This document shows positions 1-8,836 of a stretch of 64,000 bases of DNA, piece after piece. The position numbers and the translations under genes were made by a program. Below the pieces are notes generated by a model. That model saw nothing but the letters and a program-made list of their open reading frames with translations, searched no databases and was not told where the DNA came from. Location of the stretch: contig NZ_CP139712.1 of assembly GCF_034377145.1 (NCBI RefSeq), positions 1 through 64,000 on the forward strand, in the 5' to 3' direction. This DNA comes from Sulfitobacter sp. OXR-159 (GTDB lineage: Bacteria; Pseudomonadota; Alphaproteobacteria; Rhodobacterales; Rhodobacteraceae). Each line of letters begins with the position of its first letter. The stretch's first letter is position 1.

Positions 1-1200
1 ATGGATGATCGAAACGTTGGATATGCGCAAGGCATAGGCTCTTCTGACATCGGCACGTTTGCCGACAATCTGGCCGAGTCCTTGGATCGGCAGATGAAGA
101 TCGCCTTCGAACCCGAAGAGCGTAAAGCCTTGCGGCGTTTCAGCTCGACCGAAGTTGCCGGTCTCCTGCGCGTAAGCACGTCTAACCTGCGCAACCGGCA
201 CAAGGACGGTAGCTTCCCGGAAGTGCATACTGATAACCGCGGGCACCGGTTCTACACAGCCCAAGAAGTGGACGAATTGCGCAACATCTTGGGGCGCACA
301 GGAAAGAACGCCGAATCGTATCGGCCAGGTCGACGCGATGGCGACCGACTTCAGGTGCTATCGGTCGTCAATTTCAAAGGTGGTTCGTCGAAAACAACAG
401 CGACGATTCATCTTGCACAGCGTTATGCCTTGCGCGGCTACCGTGTTTTGGTCCTGGATCTCGATCCGCAAGCAAGTTTGACCACATTTTTCGGCTTTCG
501 GCCTGAGCTCGAGTTCGCCGAGGGCGGAACAATCTATGATGCTCTGAGATATGAGGATCAGGTTCCGCTCTCTGACGTGATCCAAAAGACCTACTTTCAC
601 AAACTCGACATGGTTCCGGCCGGCTTGATGCTCTCGGAGTACGAAACCGAGACAGCAAACGCGCTCGCCCGTCGGATGCAGCCCATTTTTGCGGAGCGCC
701 TCGCCTTGGCACTTGAGGAGGTAGAGGCAAATTACGACATCGTACTGATCGACTGCCCTCCTCAACTCGGCTTTCTGACTCTCACGGCATTGGCGGCCTC
801 TACAGGGCTCCTGGTGACGGTCGTGCCAGGAATGCTGGATATCGCTTCCATGAGCCAATTCCTGAAACTTGCGTCAGAAACGGTAAAGGCCGTTGAAGAA
901 GCGATTGGACGCCGTGTGACATGGGATTTCGTCAAATTCCTGATCACAAGGTATGAGCCGTCAGATGGGCCACAGACCCAAATGGCTGGCTACCTGAGAT
1001 CAATTCTCGCCGGCCAGGTCATGACTGAACCCATGCTGAAGTCTACCGCAATCTCTGACGCCGGAATGACCCAGCAAACCGTCTATGAAGTTGATCCCGG
1101 CCAGTTCATCAGGAAAACGATTGATCGCGCTCTGACCAGCGTGAACGGCGTTGCCGATGAACTGGAGCAGACGATCCAAATGGCATGGGGGCGTCGCTGA
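1..1200 (+). CDS. repA: RepA, ParA-type plasmid partition ATPase
   Basis: This is the 399-aa partition ATPase of a repABC cassette. With RepB it segregates the plasmid, and in this family it also represses the operon. An N-terminal helix-turn-helix-like segment (about residues 45-95) precedes a deviant Walker A motif, KGGSSKTT at 126-133, a Walker A' (VLDLDPQAS) and a Walker B-like LIDCPP. The length is normal for repABC RepA. The frame is open from the first base of the window, so an upstream in-frame start cannot be excluded, although the N-terminus looks complete. The stop codon overlaps the repB start by one base, so the two are probably translationally coupled. Confidence 0.95.
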   Translation: MDDRNVGYAQGIGSSDIGTFADNLAESLDRQMKIAFEPEERKALRRFSSTEVAGLLRVSTSNLRNRHKDGSFPEVHTDNRGHRFYTAQEVDELRNILGRTGKNAESYRPGRRDGDRLQVLSVVNFKGGSSKTTATIHLAQRYALRGYRVLVLDLDPQASLTTFFGFRPELEFAEGGTIYDALRYEDQVPLSDVIQKTYFHKLDMVPAGLMLSEYETETANALARRMQPIFAERLALALEEVEANYDIVLIDCPPQLGFLTLTALAASTGLLVTVVPGMLDIASMSQFLKLASETVKAVEEAIGRRVTWDFVKFLITRYEPSDGPQTQMAGYLRSILAGQVMTEPMLKSTAISDAGMTQQTVYEVDPGQFIRKTIDRALTSVNGVADELEQTIQMAWGRR

Positions 1201-2168
1201 TGGCCAGAAACATTTTCAACCAACCTCCGAAGGACGAAAAAGAGAGCGCGGCTCCCTCCCCTACCCTGCAAAAAACTGCAAAGCTGCCCGGCTCTGTTGG
1301 CGGTTTGCGGGACTCCTTGCGCGAAATCACGGCCAATTCGATCCGGGACATCGAACCCGGTCAGATTGACATGGATGGCCTTCGCGATCGGTTGGTGCTG
1401 GAAGATACGAGTATCGACGAGCTTGCCGAGAGCATTCGCAAGCATGGCCAACAAGTGCCGATCATGGTCCGCCCATCGGGCCAACCCGACAGATACCGCA
1501 TCATCTACGGCCGCCGTAGACTGGCAGCGATCCGCAAAATCGGAGGAACGGTCAAGGCAATCGTTCGCACATTGGACGACGACGCCTCGCTTATCGCACA
1601 GGGTCAAGAAAACAACCTTCGACTTGATCCGTCTTTCATCGAAAAATCTCTGTTTATCAGAGAGATGCAGGAAATTGGGTACAAACCCGGCGTCATTCAG
1701 GATGCTTTGGGGTTAACCCGGCAAGGCGTGTCCAACCACCGGGTCGTTATCGATCAACTGCCTGATGGGCTTGTTCAGCTTATCGGGCCGGCACATGGCA
1801 TCGGAAGACGGCAGTGGGGTGATTTAGCGGCCCTATCGGGAAAGGTAGACTTGGTGAATTCGGCCAAAGAGGTGATCGCCGCCCTGCCCGACGACACTCC
1901 AAGCCCCGAGAGATTTCAGGCAGTCTATTCTGCTTGCTCGCACAAGGCGCGTGCAGACAAGAAACCGACCAGTCGCGGCGTGACGTCCGTCGTCAAGAAT
2001 GAGAGCGGCGACACTGTCGGAACGCTGACAGTCGATCAGAAAGCGATCGCCATCAAGATCGCCAAAAAGGACAACCCGGAATTCGGCCAGTGGCTCGAGG
2101 AACGTGCGGAAGCTACGCTTTTGCAACTCTTCGATGAGTGGCGGAATGAGAGCGGCTCTGGGTCCTAA
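1200..2168 (+). CDS. repB: RepB, ParB-type centromere-binding protein
   Basis: This 322-aa ParB-family protein should bind parS and stimulate the RepA ATPase. The sequence shows the ParB N-terminal core (IMVRP and YGRRRLAAIRKIG, about residues 88-115), then the QGQENNLRLDPSFIEKS box and a helix-turn-helix (LGLTRQGVSNHRVVIDQLP). I chose the ATG at 1200, which overlaps the repA stop, over an in-frame ATG five codons upstream. The protein then begins MARNIFNQ, as RepB proteins commonly do. The two nearest candidate parS sites lie downstream of repC. Confidence 0.94.
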   Translation: MARNIFNQPPKDEKESAAPSPTLQKTAKLPGSVGGLRDSLREITANSIRDIEPGQIDMDGLRDRLVLEDTSIDELAESIRKHGQQVPIMVRPSGQPDRYRIIYGRRRLAAIRKIGGTVKAIVRTLDDDASLIAQGQENNLRLDPSFIEKSLFIREMQEIGYKPGVIQDALGLTRQGVSNHRVVIDQLPDGLVQLIGPAHGIGRRQWGDLAALSGKVDLVNSAKEVIAALPDDTPSPERFQAVYSACSHKARADKKPTSRGVTSVVKNESGDTVGTLTVDQKAIAIKIAKKDNPEFGQWLEERAEATLLQLFDEWRNESGSGS

Positions 2169-2406
2169 CCCAAGCCACATAGAGGAACCCGAGCAAAGGA
2201 GAAAAGCGAAGACCAGAAAGAAAAGAGCCCCCCAAAGTTTCCCCTGGAGAGCCCTCATCATTCGATTTGCACTCATGATGTAGCAACCTCCAGCAAACCG
2301 GTCAAGAGTCACCGATTCGGTGAACCGATTTTTACTGCCTTTTCCCAGATAGAATCTTGGGAGGAGACAGGGAAGCTGTGGGCCAAACGGTCATCGTGAT
2401 CAAATC
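2169..2406 (+). promoter_or_regulatory. repB-repC intergenic region, probable antisense ctRNA (incompatibility) locus
   Basis: This is a 238-bp gap between repB and repC. In known repABC replicons this interval encodes a small counter-transcribed RNA that limits RepC synthesis. An imperfect hairpin is visible at 2343-2362 (TCCCA paired with TGGGA, with further pairing inside) about 45 bp before the repC ATG. It could act as the element that hides or frees the repC start region. The RNA ends cannot be read from the sequence, so the ctRNA call rests on position and family knowledge. Confidence 0.5.
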
Positions 2407-3462
2407 ATGGCATTTACAAAACTATCAATCGAGGCTGCTGGTGCAGATGCATCATGCGGCTCAATTCCCGCATCTGAAATCGATATCTGGACCATCTTCC
2501 GGGCCCTGAGAGACGCGCGCAGCGTGTTCGGGCTTCGCCCTGGCCACATCCAGACCCTTCAAGCAATGCTCAGCTTTTTGAAACCTGGCAACGGCGAAAC
2601 GGTATTTGCGTCCAACTACACCATTTGCCAGCGCGTTGGCGGGATCGACGAACGGACACTCCGCAGGCACATCAACCGCTTCGTTGAGCTCGGATTCATC
2701 AAGCGCAATGACAGTTCGAACCGAAAGCGCTACCGCGTACGCTCATCCGGCGGCGAGTGCATCAGTTATGGATTGTCTCTCACCCCCCTGCTCCAACGTG
2801 CGAGCGAGCTTATCGCCATCGCGCAAGAGCTAGAGAATAACCGGCGCGATCGGATATTTATTCGCAAACAGATTCTTACTAAGCTCGCCCATTTGGAAGA
2901 GCATGATCCCAGCAACACATTCATCAACCACGCACGGAAAGCTCTACGCAGGAAGCTGAGCCTCCCCGAATACCACGCTCTGCTCGCCAATACAGATGCA
3001 GAATTCCAGAGTTTATCTACCCCGGATGACCCACCTGAAACTATGGAATTGCCCGCCAATGACGGACAAACTGTCCGGCATCAATCTAAGTCTAAAAAAG
3101 AAAAAAAAGATTTAGATAGCAACATAGGCGATGAGGCCCTGAAACCAGACTTGCTTACCTCAGTCTGCGATCAGGCGACATCGTTCTCCACAGAGAGACT
3201 TAGAAACTGGTTGGACATTGAAAACCATGCTCGAACACTTGCACCCATGATGGGCATTCACCCAGAAACTTTCGAGAAAGCCAAGAATGCTGTAGGAGCT
3301 CAGAAAACGTCATGCGCGATCTTCATCATGCTACAGCTCGGAAAACGCATCAGGGATTTTGGAGCGTATTTTTACAGTATCACCCTGGGTCAAAGACAAA
3401 ACCAATTTGACCCATTAGCTTTGATCAAGCGACTGTCCAAAACCAATGAGCAAACCGTCTAA
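2407..3462 (+). CDS. repC: RepC replication initiator
   Basis: This 351-aa initiator is specific to alphaproteobacterial repABC plasmids and sets copy number by binding the origin. The N-terminal half has the conserved RepC core (IDIWTIFRALRDAR, LRPGHIQTLQAMLSFL, a winged-helix-like DERTLRRHINRFVELGFI). A lysine-rich linker near residues 228-237 separates it from a C-terminal domain. It is slightly short for the family (often about 400 aa) but has both halves. An AT-rich tract inside the gene is a good origin candidate. Confidence 0.93.
   Translation: MAFTKLSIEAAGADASCGSIPASEIDIWTIFRALRDARSVFGLRPGHIQTLQAMLSFLKPGNGETVFASNYTICQRVGGIDERTLRRHINRFVELGFIKRNDSSNRKRYRVRSSGGECISYGLSLTPLLQRASELIAIAQELENNRRDRIFIRKQILTKLAHLEEHDPSNTFINHARKALRRKLSLPEYHALLANTDAEFQSLSTPDDPPETMELPANDGQTVRHQSKSKKEKKDLDSNIGDEALKPDLLTSVCDQATSFSTERLRNWLDIENHARTLAPMMGIHPETFEKAKNAVGAQKTSCAIFIMLQLGKRIRDFGAYFYSITLGQRQNQFDPLALIKRLSKTNEQTV
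3083..3130 (+). other. AT-rich tract within repC, candidate origin of replication
   Basis: A run of A and T with long A tracts interrupts the otherwise GC-rich repC coding sequence and encodes its lysine-rich linker. In characterised repABC plasmids the origin lies inside repC in an AT-rich stretch, so this is the natural candidate. The evidence is position and composition only. Confidence 0.4.
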
Positions 3463-3463
3463 T

Positions 3464-3479
3464 GTCCACCGCGGTGGAC
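3464..3479. promoter_or_regulatory. parS: parS-like 16-bp palindrome, copy 1
   Basis: The perfect palindrome GTCCACCGCGGTGGAC starts two bases after the repC stop codon. An identical copy lies 109 bp downstream. repABC centromeres are 16-bp palindromes bound by RepB and often sit near repC, so these two copies are the best parS candidates. Confidence 0.75.
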
Positions 3480-3572
3480 TTCGAACGGGAAACAGCGCTT
3501 ATGGCAACCACAACTGTCCAAACGCACCTAGCGGCGCGTGGTGGTTCTTCAGTTTATCTCAGACCAGCAGAT

Positions 3573-3588
3573 GTCCACCGCGGTGGAC
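3573..3588. promoter_or_regulatory. parS: parS-like 16-bp palindrome, copy 2
   Basis: This is an exact second copy of GTCCACCGCGGTGGAC in the repC-fic intergenic region. Both copies are followed or preceded by the same AT/TG context (ATGTCCACC), so the repeated unit is at least 18 bp on one side. It is interpreted as a RepB binding site. Confidence 0.75.
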
Positions 3589-3674
3589 AAGTGACACACG
3601 AGCGAGCCTTGTTGGAAATCTCGCCGGCCATGGAAGAAATATGCGGTCAGGCATTACACCCTAAATCCCTAGAG

Positions 3675-4877
3675 TTATTGTGGGAGGTCACCATCACCAA
3701 AAAGGTTTGGAAAGAGCCGCTCTCGATAATCCAACGGAAACGCCAGCCGAACTGGCGTCTTCGGTGAGGCAGAAGTCAGGTATCCGGCGGCGGTCAGTTT
3801 ACTCAGTGTGTTGCGAGCAGTACGTTCGGACGTCTTGAGCACAATCTGCGCGTCACCACGTTCCAGTGCGCCATGCCGAAGAACCGCCGAAATCAGTTCC
3901 GGCGCTCGCTTGTCATCGATGGTATCTGCAACGAGACGACGATACCGTTGGTCCAATCCGCCGAGATCGAACAATCTTGCTGAGAAAGTGATCTGGTCGA
4001 GCGTCACCTTTAGGAACCATTCACTGAACGTCTTCAGTGCCGCTTCTGACAGGTTTCCCCGTCCGTCGCGGTCTCCGCGGCGTGGGCTGTCGGCCAGATC
4101 CATCATCCGTTTGTACTCACCCCGGTCGGTCAGCCCGCGGGCCAGCCCACGCGATACGGACCAGAGCCCTTGGCCACCAATCCCCGCTGTCAGGGCCATG
4201 GCATGAGACATCAGCCTGCTGACACGGCCGTTACCATCCGGGAAAGGGTGGATGTAGTTCAGCCGGTGATGTGCAGAGGCGATCGCGATGATCCTTCCGC
4301 TCGAAGACCGCGCCGCAATCTGAAACCGTCTGTCGAAATGGTCCATGAATGCCGCAACGCGCGATGATGAGGGGGGTAGGTGGCGTCCGACCGCAACTTC
4401 CCGATCGTCATCCTGGCGCATGCGCCCCGGAACGATGGGCTCTTGTGTGCCATCGGGATGTTCGATGACCCGAAACTCGTCAGGCATCTCATCGTAGAAG
4501 CTCTTATGGACCCAAGTCAGGAATGCGACGGATGTGGGGCGGGGCAGGGTGCCCTTGCGATGCATCTCGTCAATGGAACGCTGAACAATGACATGAGCGC
4601 GTGCCTCCAGGGCAAGAGGACGGGTTTCCTCTTCAAGCTCGGCGCCAGCCAGCGCCCTTTCGATGTCGCGGGGGCGTGTGTTGTGTCCTTCGATCAGGTT
4701 GGAGTAGTAGCAGTTCATCACGCGGACGAGATCGGCAAGCTCGGCTGCGCTGTCAGGATGCAGCCCTTGTCCCAGCCTGGTGGCTTCCCTCTGGATGTCG
4801 ACCGAAAGGTCTGCCAATTCTGTAGGAATATGCTCCTTGAAGAAGCAGGGTTCGATTCTGGCGGGTGTTTCCAGCAT
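3675..4877 (-). CDS. Fic-family AMP-transferase-like protein, autoinhibited class II
   Basis: This 400-aa protein probably transfers AMP (or another nucleotide group) to protein hydroxyl groups. The catalytic Fic motif HPFPDGNGR is at residues 210-218. The N-terminal inhibitory motif SNLIEG (59-64) matches the [S/T]xxxE[G/N] consensus of self-inhibited class II Fic proteins. The C-terminus has a winged-helix-like segment (KTSERTARNTLSKLTAAGYL). The frame stays open to 5264, but I place the start at 4877 because the protein then begins just before the Fic N-domain and a GGAAGA ribosome site precedes it. The target is unknown. No separate antitoxin is visible, which fits an intramolecular inhibitor. 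Confidence 0.85.
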   Translation of the reverse strand: MLETPARIEPCFFKEHIPTELADLSVDIQREATRLGQGLHPDSAAELADLVRVMNCYYSNLIEGHNTRPRDIERALAGAELEEETRPLALEARAHVIVQRSIDEMHRKGTLPRPTSVAFLTWVHKSFYDEMPDEFRVIEHPDGTQEPIVPGRMRQDDDREVAVGRHLPPSSSRVAAFMDHFDRRFQIAARSSSGRIIAIASAHHRLNYIHPFPDGNGRVSRLMSHAMALTAGIGGQGLWSVSRGLARGLTDRGEYKRMMDLADSPRRGDRDGRGNLSEAALKTFSEWFLKVTLDQITFSARLFDLGGLDQRYRRLVADTIDDKRAPELISAVLRHGALERGDAQIVLKTSERTARNTLSKLTAAGYLTSASPKTPVRLAFPLDYRERLFPNLFGDGDLPQ

Positions 4878-5170
4878 TTTTGCCGATCTTCCATGTTTGC
4901 AAAGTAATTGAAAAATAAACACATTTCGTACTTTCAAGCAAGGTTTTGCCGATATGCGTTGCCGATCTTGCCTGCCGATCTGGAATTGCTGCATGAAATC
5001 AATGGCTTCGGCAGAAGGGCCGAGCTTTTCGGTTTTGTTGTGTGCCCAAAGGGGCCGGAAAAAGAGAAAGTGTCCTTCGGGTTTTGTGACTGACGAATGA
5101 GGGCCTTTGGGGGCCCTCAGATGGGTCCGGGCCGGATTCCGGTCTGTCGTTCCTGACGAAGGGCATTCCC

Positions 5171-5641
5171 ATGCAAATAGGTGTCTTGCGCGTGTTGCGC
5201 GCGACCGCTGCCTCGTGGTGGCGACACAAGGAACTACGCCGAACCGGCCAGACGGGGCAGGCACAACGGCTCGAGCGCGAGACGGTCCTGCGTGATCTCG
5301 GCTATCTCAGGCAGGCGGCGACGCTGCCGAATGCCCATGTGATTTGCGGAGAGGGCGGCACGTTCATCCATCTTGGTTGGACCACCGTCTCGACCCTCGC
5401 GCCGATCGAGCGCTTTCCGTTGGCCGTTCTTGCGGTCCCTCGAGGGACGCCCTTCATCGATATCCGACCCGTCACCGATGTGATTGCCTTTGCGAACCTG
5501 CCGCGGGTGACGCGGGACGGATCGGTCGACCCTGAACCCTGGGGTCCTGGCAAGTCCGTCCCGCTGACCACCTACGTCGACATGGTCGAAGTGCTTGGTG
5601 CCAGGATCGCCAACGATCCGAGGCCCCGTCAGTCAATCTGA
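5171..5641 (+). CDS. Hypothetical protein upstream of ardC
   Basis: This is a 156-aa reading frame with a plausible ribosome site (GAAGGG) before the ATG. I do not recognise the family. The sequence is soluble-looking, with a basic N-terminus and no signal peptide or clear membrane span. It ends 40 bp before ardC and could be cotranscribed with it. It lies opposite the non-coding upstream extension of the fic frame. Coding status is moderately supported by the ribosome site and by third-position GC bias judged by eye. Confidence 0.5.
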   Translation: MQIGVLRVLRATAASWWRHKELRRTGQTGQAQRLERETVLRDLGYLRQAATLPNAHVICGEGGTFIHLGWTTVSTLAPIERFPLAVLAVPRGTPFIDIRPVTDVIAFANLPRVTRDGSVDPEPWGPGKSVPLTTYVDMVEVLGARIANDPRPRQSI

Positions 5642-5681
5642 TCACCATTCCCTCTCACCAATACTCGAAAGGAGGCCAGCC

Positions 5682-6653
5682 ATGGCCCGATCCCGCACGC
5701 CCAAATTCGATGCCTCCGAGGTCATCACAAACGAAATCATCCGCATCATCGAGCGCGGCGTCCTGCCGTGGCGCAAGCCATGGACCGCAGGGGGCAGCTC
5801 TCGTCCCCTGCGCGTGGGCGGAGAACCCTACCAGGGGGTGAACAACTTCCTGCTGACGATGCGGACCGTGATGGCGGGCCACAGCTCGCCCTTCTGGATG
5901 ACGTTGCCGCAGGCCAATGCGTTGGACGCAAAGGTCCGCAAGGGCGAGAAATCCTCTGTCGTCGTCTATTACGGCCAAAGCCGGAAAGACGCGGGCGGCG
6001 AGGACGACCGCAGCGATAGCGATGATCGCTCCGAGGAAGCCCGCATCTTCCGCTTCCAGAAATCCTATCGCGTATTCAACGCCTGCCAGATCGAGGGTTT
6101 GCCGGATAGCTTCCATCCCGAGCCGGACCCGGTGCCTGAACATCCCCCGTCCGAGCCCATCCCGCACATGCAGGCGTTTTTCGATGCCATCGACATCACG
6201 ACCGTCTTCACGGGGACGGAGGCGTACTATTTGCCGCCCGTGGACAAGGTCTACATGCCATCCATCACGCGGTTCCAGGACCCGCGCAATTTCTACGGGG
6301 TCTGGGCCCATGAGCTGGCCCATGCCACGAAGGCCCCCCATCGACTGAACCGTGATTTCGGGTTCTCGAAGTTTGGCATCACCTCCTACGCGCGCGAGGA
6401 GATCGTCGCAGAACTGACCTCGGTGTTCCTGGGTCAGACGCTCGGCTTCACCGCGCATACGCTCGAGATGAATGCCGCCTACCTCCACAACTGGTTGCGC
6501 GTTCTTCGGTCGGACAAGGGCGCGATCTTCCGGCACGCCGCGGACGCGCAGCGCGCTTGCGACTACCTGATCGCCAGATCGGAGACGGGCAGGGCGCAGC
6601 GCCGAGGCCGCCTGACAGATCTATTGCTGCGAAGCGGAATATGGCCGCTTTGA
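5682..6653 (+). CDS. ardC: ArdC-like antirestriction protein with zincin metallopeptidase domain
   Basis: This 323-aa protein has the ArdC layout: an N-terminal ssDNA-binding domain (about 1-135, including ERGVLPWRKPW) and a C-terminal polyvalent metallopeptidase domain. The zinc motif is HELAH at 210-214, and the conserved YAREEIVAELTSVFL follows at about 236-250. Homologues protect incoming single-stranded plasmid DNA from restriction. A strong AAAGGAGG site stands before the ATG at 5682, which is preferred to the upstream ATG at 5595. An acidic insert (DDRSDSDDRSEEA, about 108-120) sits between the domains. Its presence supports an establishment or anti-defence role for this region. Confidence 0.88.
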   Translation: MARSRTPKFDASEVITNEIIRIIERGVLPWRKPWTAGGSSRPLRVGGEPYQGVNNFLLTMRTVMAGHSSPFWMTLPQANALDAKVRKGEKSSVVVYYGQSRKDAGGEDDRSDSDDRSEEARIFRFQKSYRVFNACQIEGLPDSFHPEPDPVPEHPPSEPIPHMQAFFDAIDITTVFTGTEAYYLPPVDKVYMPSITRFQDPRNFYGVWAHELAHATKAPHRLNRDFGFSKFGITSYAREEIVAELTSVFLGQTLGFTAHTLEMNAAYLHNWLRVLRSDKGAIFRHAADAQRACDYLIARSETGRAQRRGRLTDLLLRSGIWPL

Positions 6654-6690
6654 GTCCAATATCACATCGAATGCGTGACCGAAATTCAGG

Positions 6691-7155
6691 CTAGGTCACA
6701 CCAGAAACTTTGCGAACTGCATCGAGGAACAGTCCGAACGGTCGGCTGACTGCGAACATCAGCACAGCGGTTGATACAAGAAGCAAAACAATTTCGCTTC
6801 GGTCAGCTCCAACGAAAAACAGCACTACGGCATAAACGGGCAATTGGAACGACAAGAAGGCGAGCCCGTCGATCAGAGTTTTGCTCCAAGAAACCGTGGG
6901 CTTGGTTGTGCTAAAAAACCAGTCTCGCCAGAGTCCGTACGGTCGCCCTGTGAACAGCATGAGCGGTATCATTGTCAGTCGCGTCTTCAGAACTTCGCCG
7001 GGCTCCATACCTGCGACGAACAATTCGGTAAGCGATGCGACAAACGTGAAAAAGATCACTGTCGCAAGTGTATCAACGATGGTTTTGCGCATGCCGTTGA
7101 TTAGCGGTTCTGGATCAGATTGTCGAACGGCAGCAAAGTCCCGCTGAACGGACAC
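6691..7155 (-). CDS. alaE: AlaE-family L-alanine exporter
   Basis: This 154-aa inner-membrane protein has four hydrophobic segments and the AlaE signatures RPYGLWRD and FQLPVYAVVLFFVGAD, which align well with E. coli AlaE (WPYGMYRD, FQSPVYVAILLVVGAD). The family exports L-alanine by proton antiport. It is transcribed against its neighbours and ends 37 bp from ardC. It does not obviously belong to the anti-defence genes and may have come in with the adjacent IS110 element. Confidence 0.8.
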   Translation of the reverse strand: MSVQRDFAAVRQSDPEPLINGMRKTIVDTLATVIFFTFVASLTELFVAGMEPGEVLKTRLTMIPLMLFTGRPYGLWRDWFFSTTKPTVSWSKTLIDGLAFLSFQLPVYAVVLFFVGADRSEIVLLLVSTAVLMFAVSRPFGLFLDAVRKVSGVT

Positions 7156-7357
7156 TTGGATCTGTTTGGGTTGGGGAGGTTTGGTTCACCACGCGGAAAA
7201 GTGAAAGATGCCGTAATGGGGCTGTCGGCGAATCGAGCACGTTTCGCTTGCTTGACAGCATGATGTGGAGTGCCGTTGCCCTTGATGCGCCTGCAGCGCG
7301 TCTACGAGGTCGTATGTTTCCATGCGCCTCAATTCCTGAGAATAGAAGGGCAACGAC
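7156..7357 (+). ncRNA. Non-coding left end of the IS110 element, candidate bridge RNA
   Basis: About 200 bp without a gene precedes the IS110 transposase on the same strand. In the IS110 group the non-coding end upstream of the transposase encodes the bridge RNA that pairs with target and donor DNA. Complementary stretches such as TGCGCC/GGCGCA and local GC-rich segments suggest folding, but I could not derive guide loops or the exact element end. The call is by family position. Confidence 0.35.
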
Positions 7358-8389
7358 ATGAATGTATTTATCGGACTAGATGTATCTCTGACAAGCACGG
7401 CGATTTGTGTGCTGGGGCCGCAAGGGAAGGTTGTTGAGGAGTTGGAGGCCGCCAGCGAGCCTGAGGCGCTGGTGCGTGCGATGACGTCATTGCCGTACGC
7501 GGTCGATGCGATCGGTCTTGAAGCCGGACCACTGTCCCAATGGCTGAGTAAGGGCATCGAAGAGGCCGGACTTGACGTGGTCTTGATGGAAACGCGGTTG
7601 GTGAAAGCCGCTTTGAAAGCCATGCCGATCAAAACCGATCGGCGCGATGCTCAGGGCATTGCGCGCTTGCTTCAAATGGGATGGTACAGGCCCGTGCACC
7701 GCAAATCGGTGTCCTCCCAGGAAATCCGCGCGTTGCTGACAGCGCGCAAGTCAGTTCAGCAGGCCATCATCAACCTTGAGCTTTCCATGCGGGGTGTTTT
7801 GCGGAACTTCGGTCTGAAGCTGGGACACGTCACCCGGATCAGGTACGAGGCCCGGGTGAGGGAACTGGTTGAGCAGAATGAAATCCTGTCGGCGTCGACA
7901 GAGGCCCTTTTGCGCGCGCGTGCGCAGTTGCGCGCCGAGTTGGCTGAATTGGATGCGACAATCGCGGATCTGGCAAAACAAGACGACGTTTGCCGTCTGA
8001 TGATGACGATGCCAGGCGTCGGTCGGATCGTCGCCCTGACGGTCAAATCCGCGATCGACGATCCGACCCGGTTCGCGCGATCGAAGGATGTTGGTCCGTG
8101 GGTGGGGCTGACGCCGAGACGTACGCAATCCGGAGAGATGGACATTGTCGGGCAAATTACTCGAGCCGGTGACCGGGCCCTTCGAACGGCCTTGTATCAA
8201 GCGGCGATGATCTTGATGCACCGTGGGTCACCAAACTGGCTCCAGGCCTGGGCGCTCAGAGTGGCCCATCGGCGTGGATCGAAACGGGCCTTGATTGCAC
8301 TTGCGCGGCGTATTGGCGTTGTATTGCACCGCATGTGGCGAGACGGCACACCATTCCGCCATGTGCAGAGCTCCCCGGCAACGGTCTGA
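7358..8389 (+). CDS. IS110-family transposase (DEDD recombinase)
   Basis: The 343-aa protein has the N-terminal RuvC-like DEDD domain (FIGLDVSLTSTAI with the first Asp; KTDRRDAQGIARLL) and the C-terminal Tnp_20 domain with MPGVGRIVALTVKSAI and the serine-containing QSGEMDIVGQITRAGDRALRTAL. It looks full length and intact. IS110 elements lack terminal inverted repeats and usually make no target duplication, so the ends are not defined here. It is unlike the second IS110-superfamily transposase at 18015-19043, which is from the IS1111 group. Confidence 0.93.
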   Translation: MNVFIGLDVSLTSTAICVLGPQGKVVEELEAASEPEALVRAMTSLPYAVDAIGLEAGPLSQWLSKGIEEAGLDVVLMETRLVKAALKAMPIKTDRRDAQGIARLLQMGWYRPVHRKSVSSQEIRALLTARKSVQQAIINLELSMRGVLRNFGLKLGHVTRIRYEARVRELVEQNEILSASTEALLRARAQLRAELAELDATIADLAKQDDVCRLMMTMPGVGRIVALTVKSAIDDPTRFARSKDVGPWVGLTPRRTQSGEMDIVGQITRAGDRALRTALYQAAMILMHRGSPNWLQAWALRVAHRRGSKRALIALARRIGVVLHRMWRDGTPFRHVQSSPATV

Positions 8390-8836
8390 GTAAAATAATT
8401 CCAGAACTTGATCTGACGGAGGAACGCACTGCACCTGACGACAGGTACGACGAGGTCCCTTGCCGGGACGAGGTTCCTGGAGATGCCGAAAGCCCGCTAG
8501 TTATCGGCTAACGCTGAATACGCGTAAAAGATGGGCACCCAGGACCAGATTTGGACCAGGCATAGAGTGGCAGCCATGCGGCTGACTACGGACGGAAGAG
8601 CGAAGCCCGTGCAAGGGGTGTCCTTCAGTCCTGACGTGCGGGTGCAGTGAAAAAGAAAAAGAAAGCTTCTGAATCTGTGCCTTAAAACTCGGTGAAAGTT
8701 GAGATCTTCGCCGGGATTTTTGACTTGCCCGAAACCCTTGACCCCACATTTCCCAAGTAAGGCGCTGATTTCGCTGTCCTGACCATTATATTTCCTATAT
8801 AAAACATGGTGTTGAAGGCTGCGAGGGGCGCGTTTC
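8390..8836. other. Intergenic region between IS110 and IS1380 transposases
   Basis: No gene is supported in these 447 bp. A minus-strand frame across most of it (8497-8838) lacks recognisable domains and ends at the IS1380 start, so it is treated as chance. The region should contain the right end of the IS110 element and the left end of the IS1380 element. I searched by eye for an inverted repeat matching 10193-10400 and did not find a convincing one. Confidence 0.5.

Noticed and set aside
3462..3767. A 101-codon plus-strand frame after repC
   Set aside because: It contains both parS-like palindromes, has no recognisable domain and overlaps the end of fic, so it is probably non-coding.
4878..5264. 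An N-terminal extension of the Fic protein
   Set aside because: The extra sequence is low in recognisable content and rich in Arg/Pro as in out-of-frame GC-rich DNA. A good start with a ribosome site exists at 4877.
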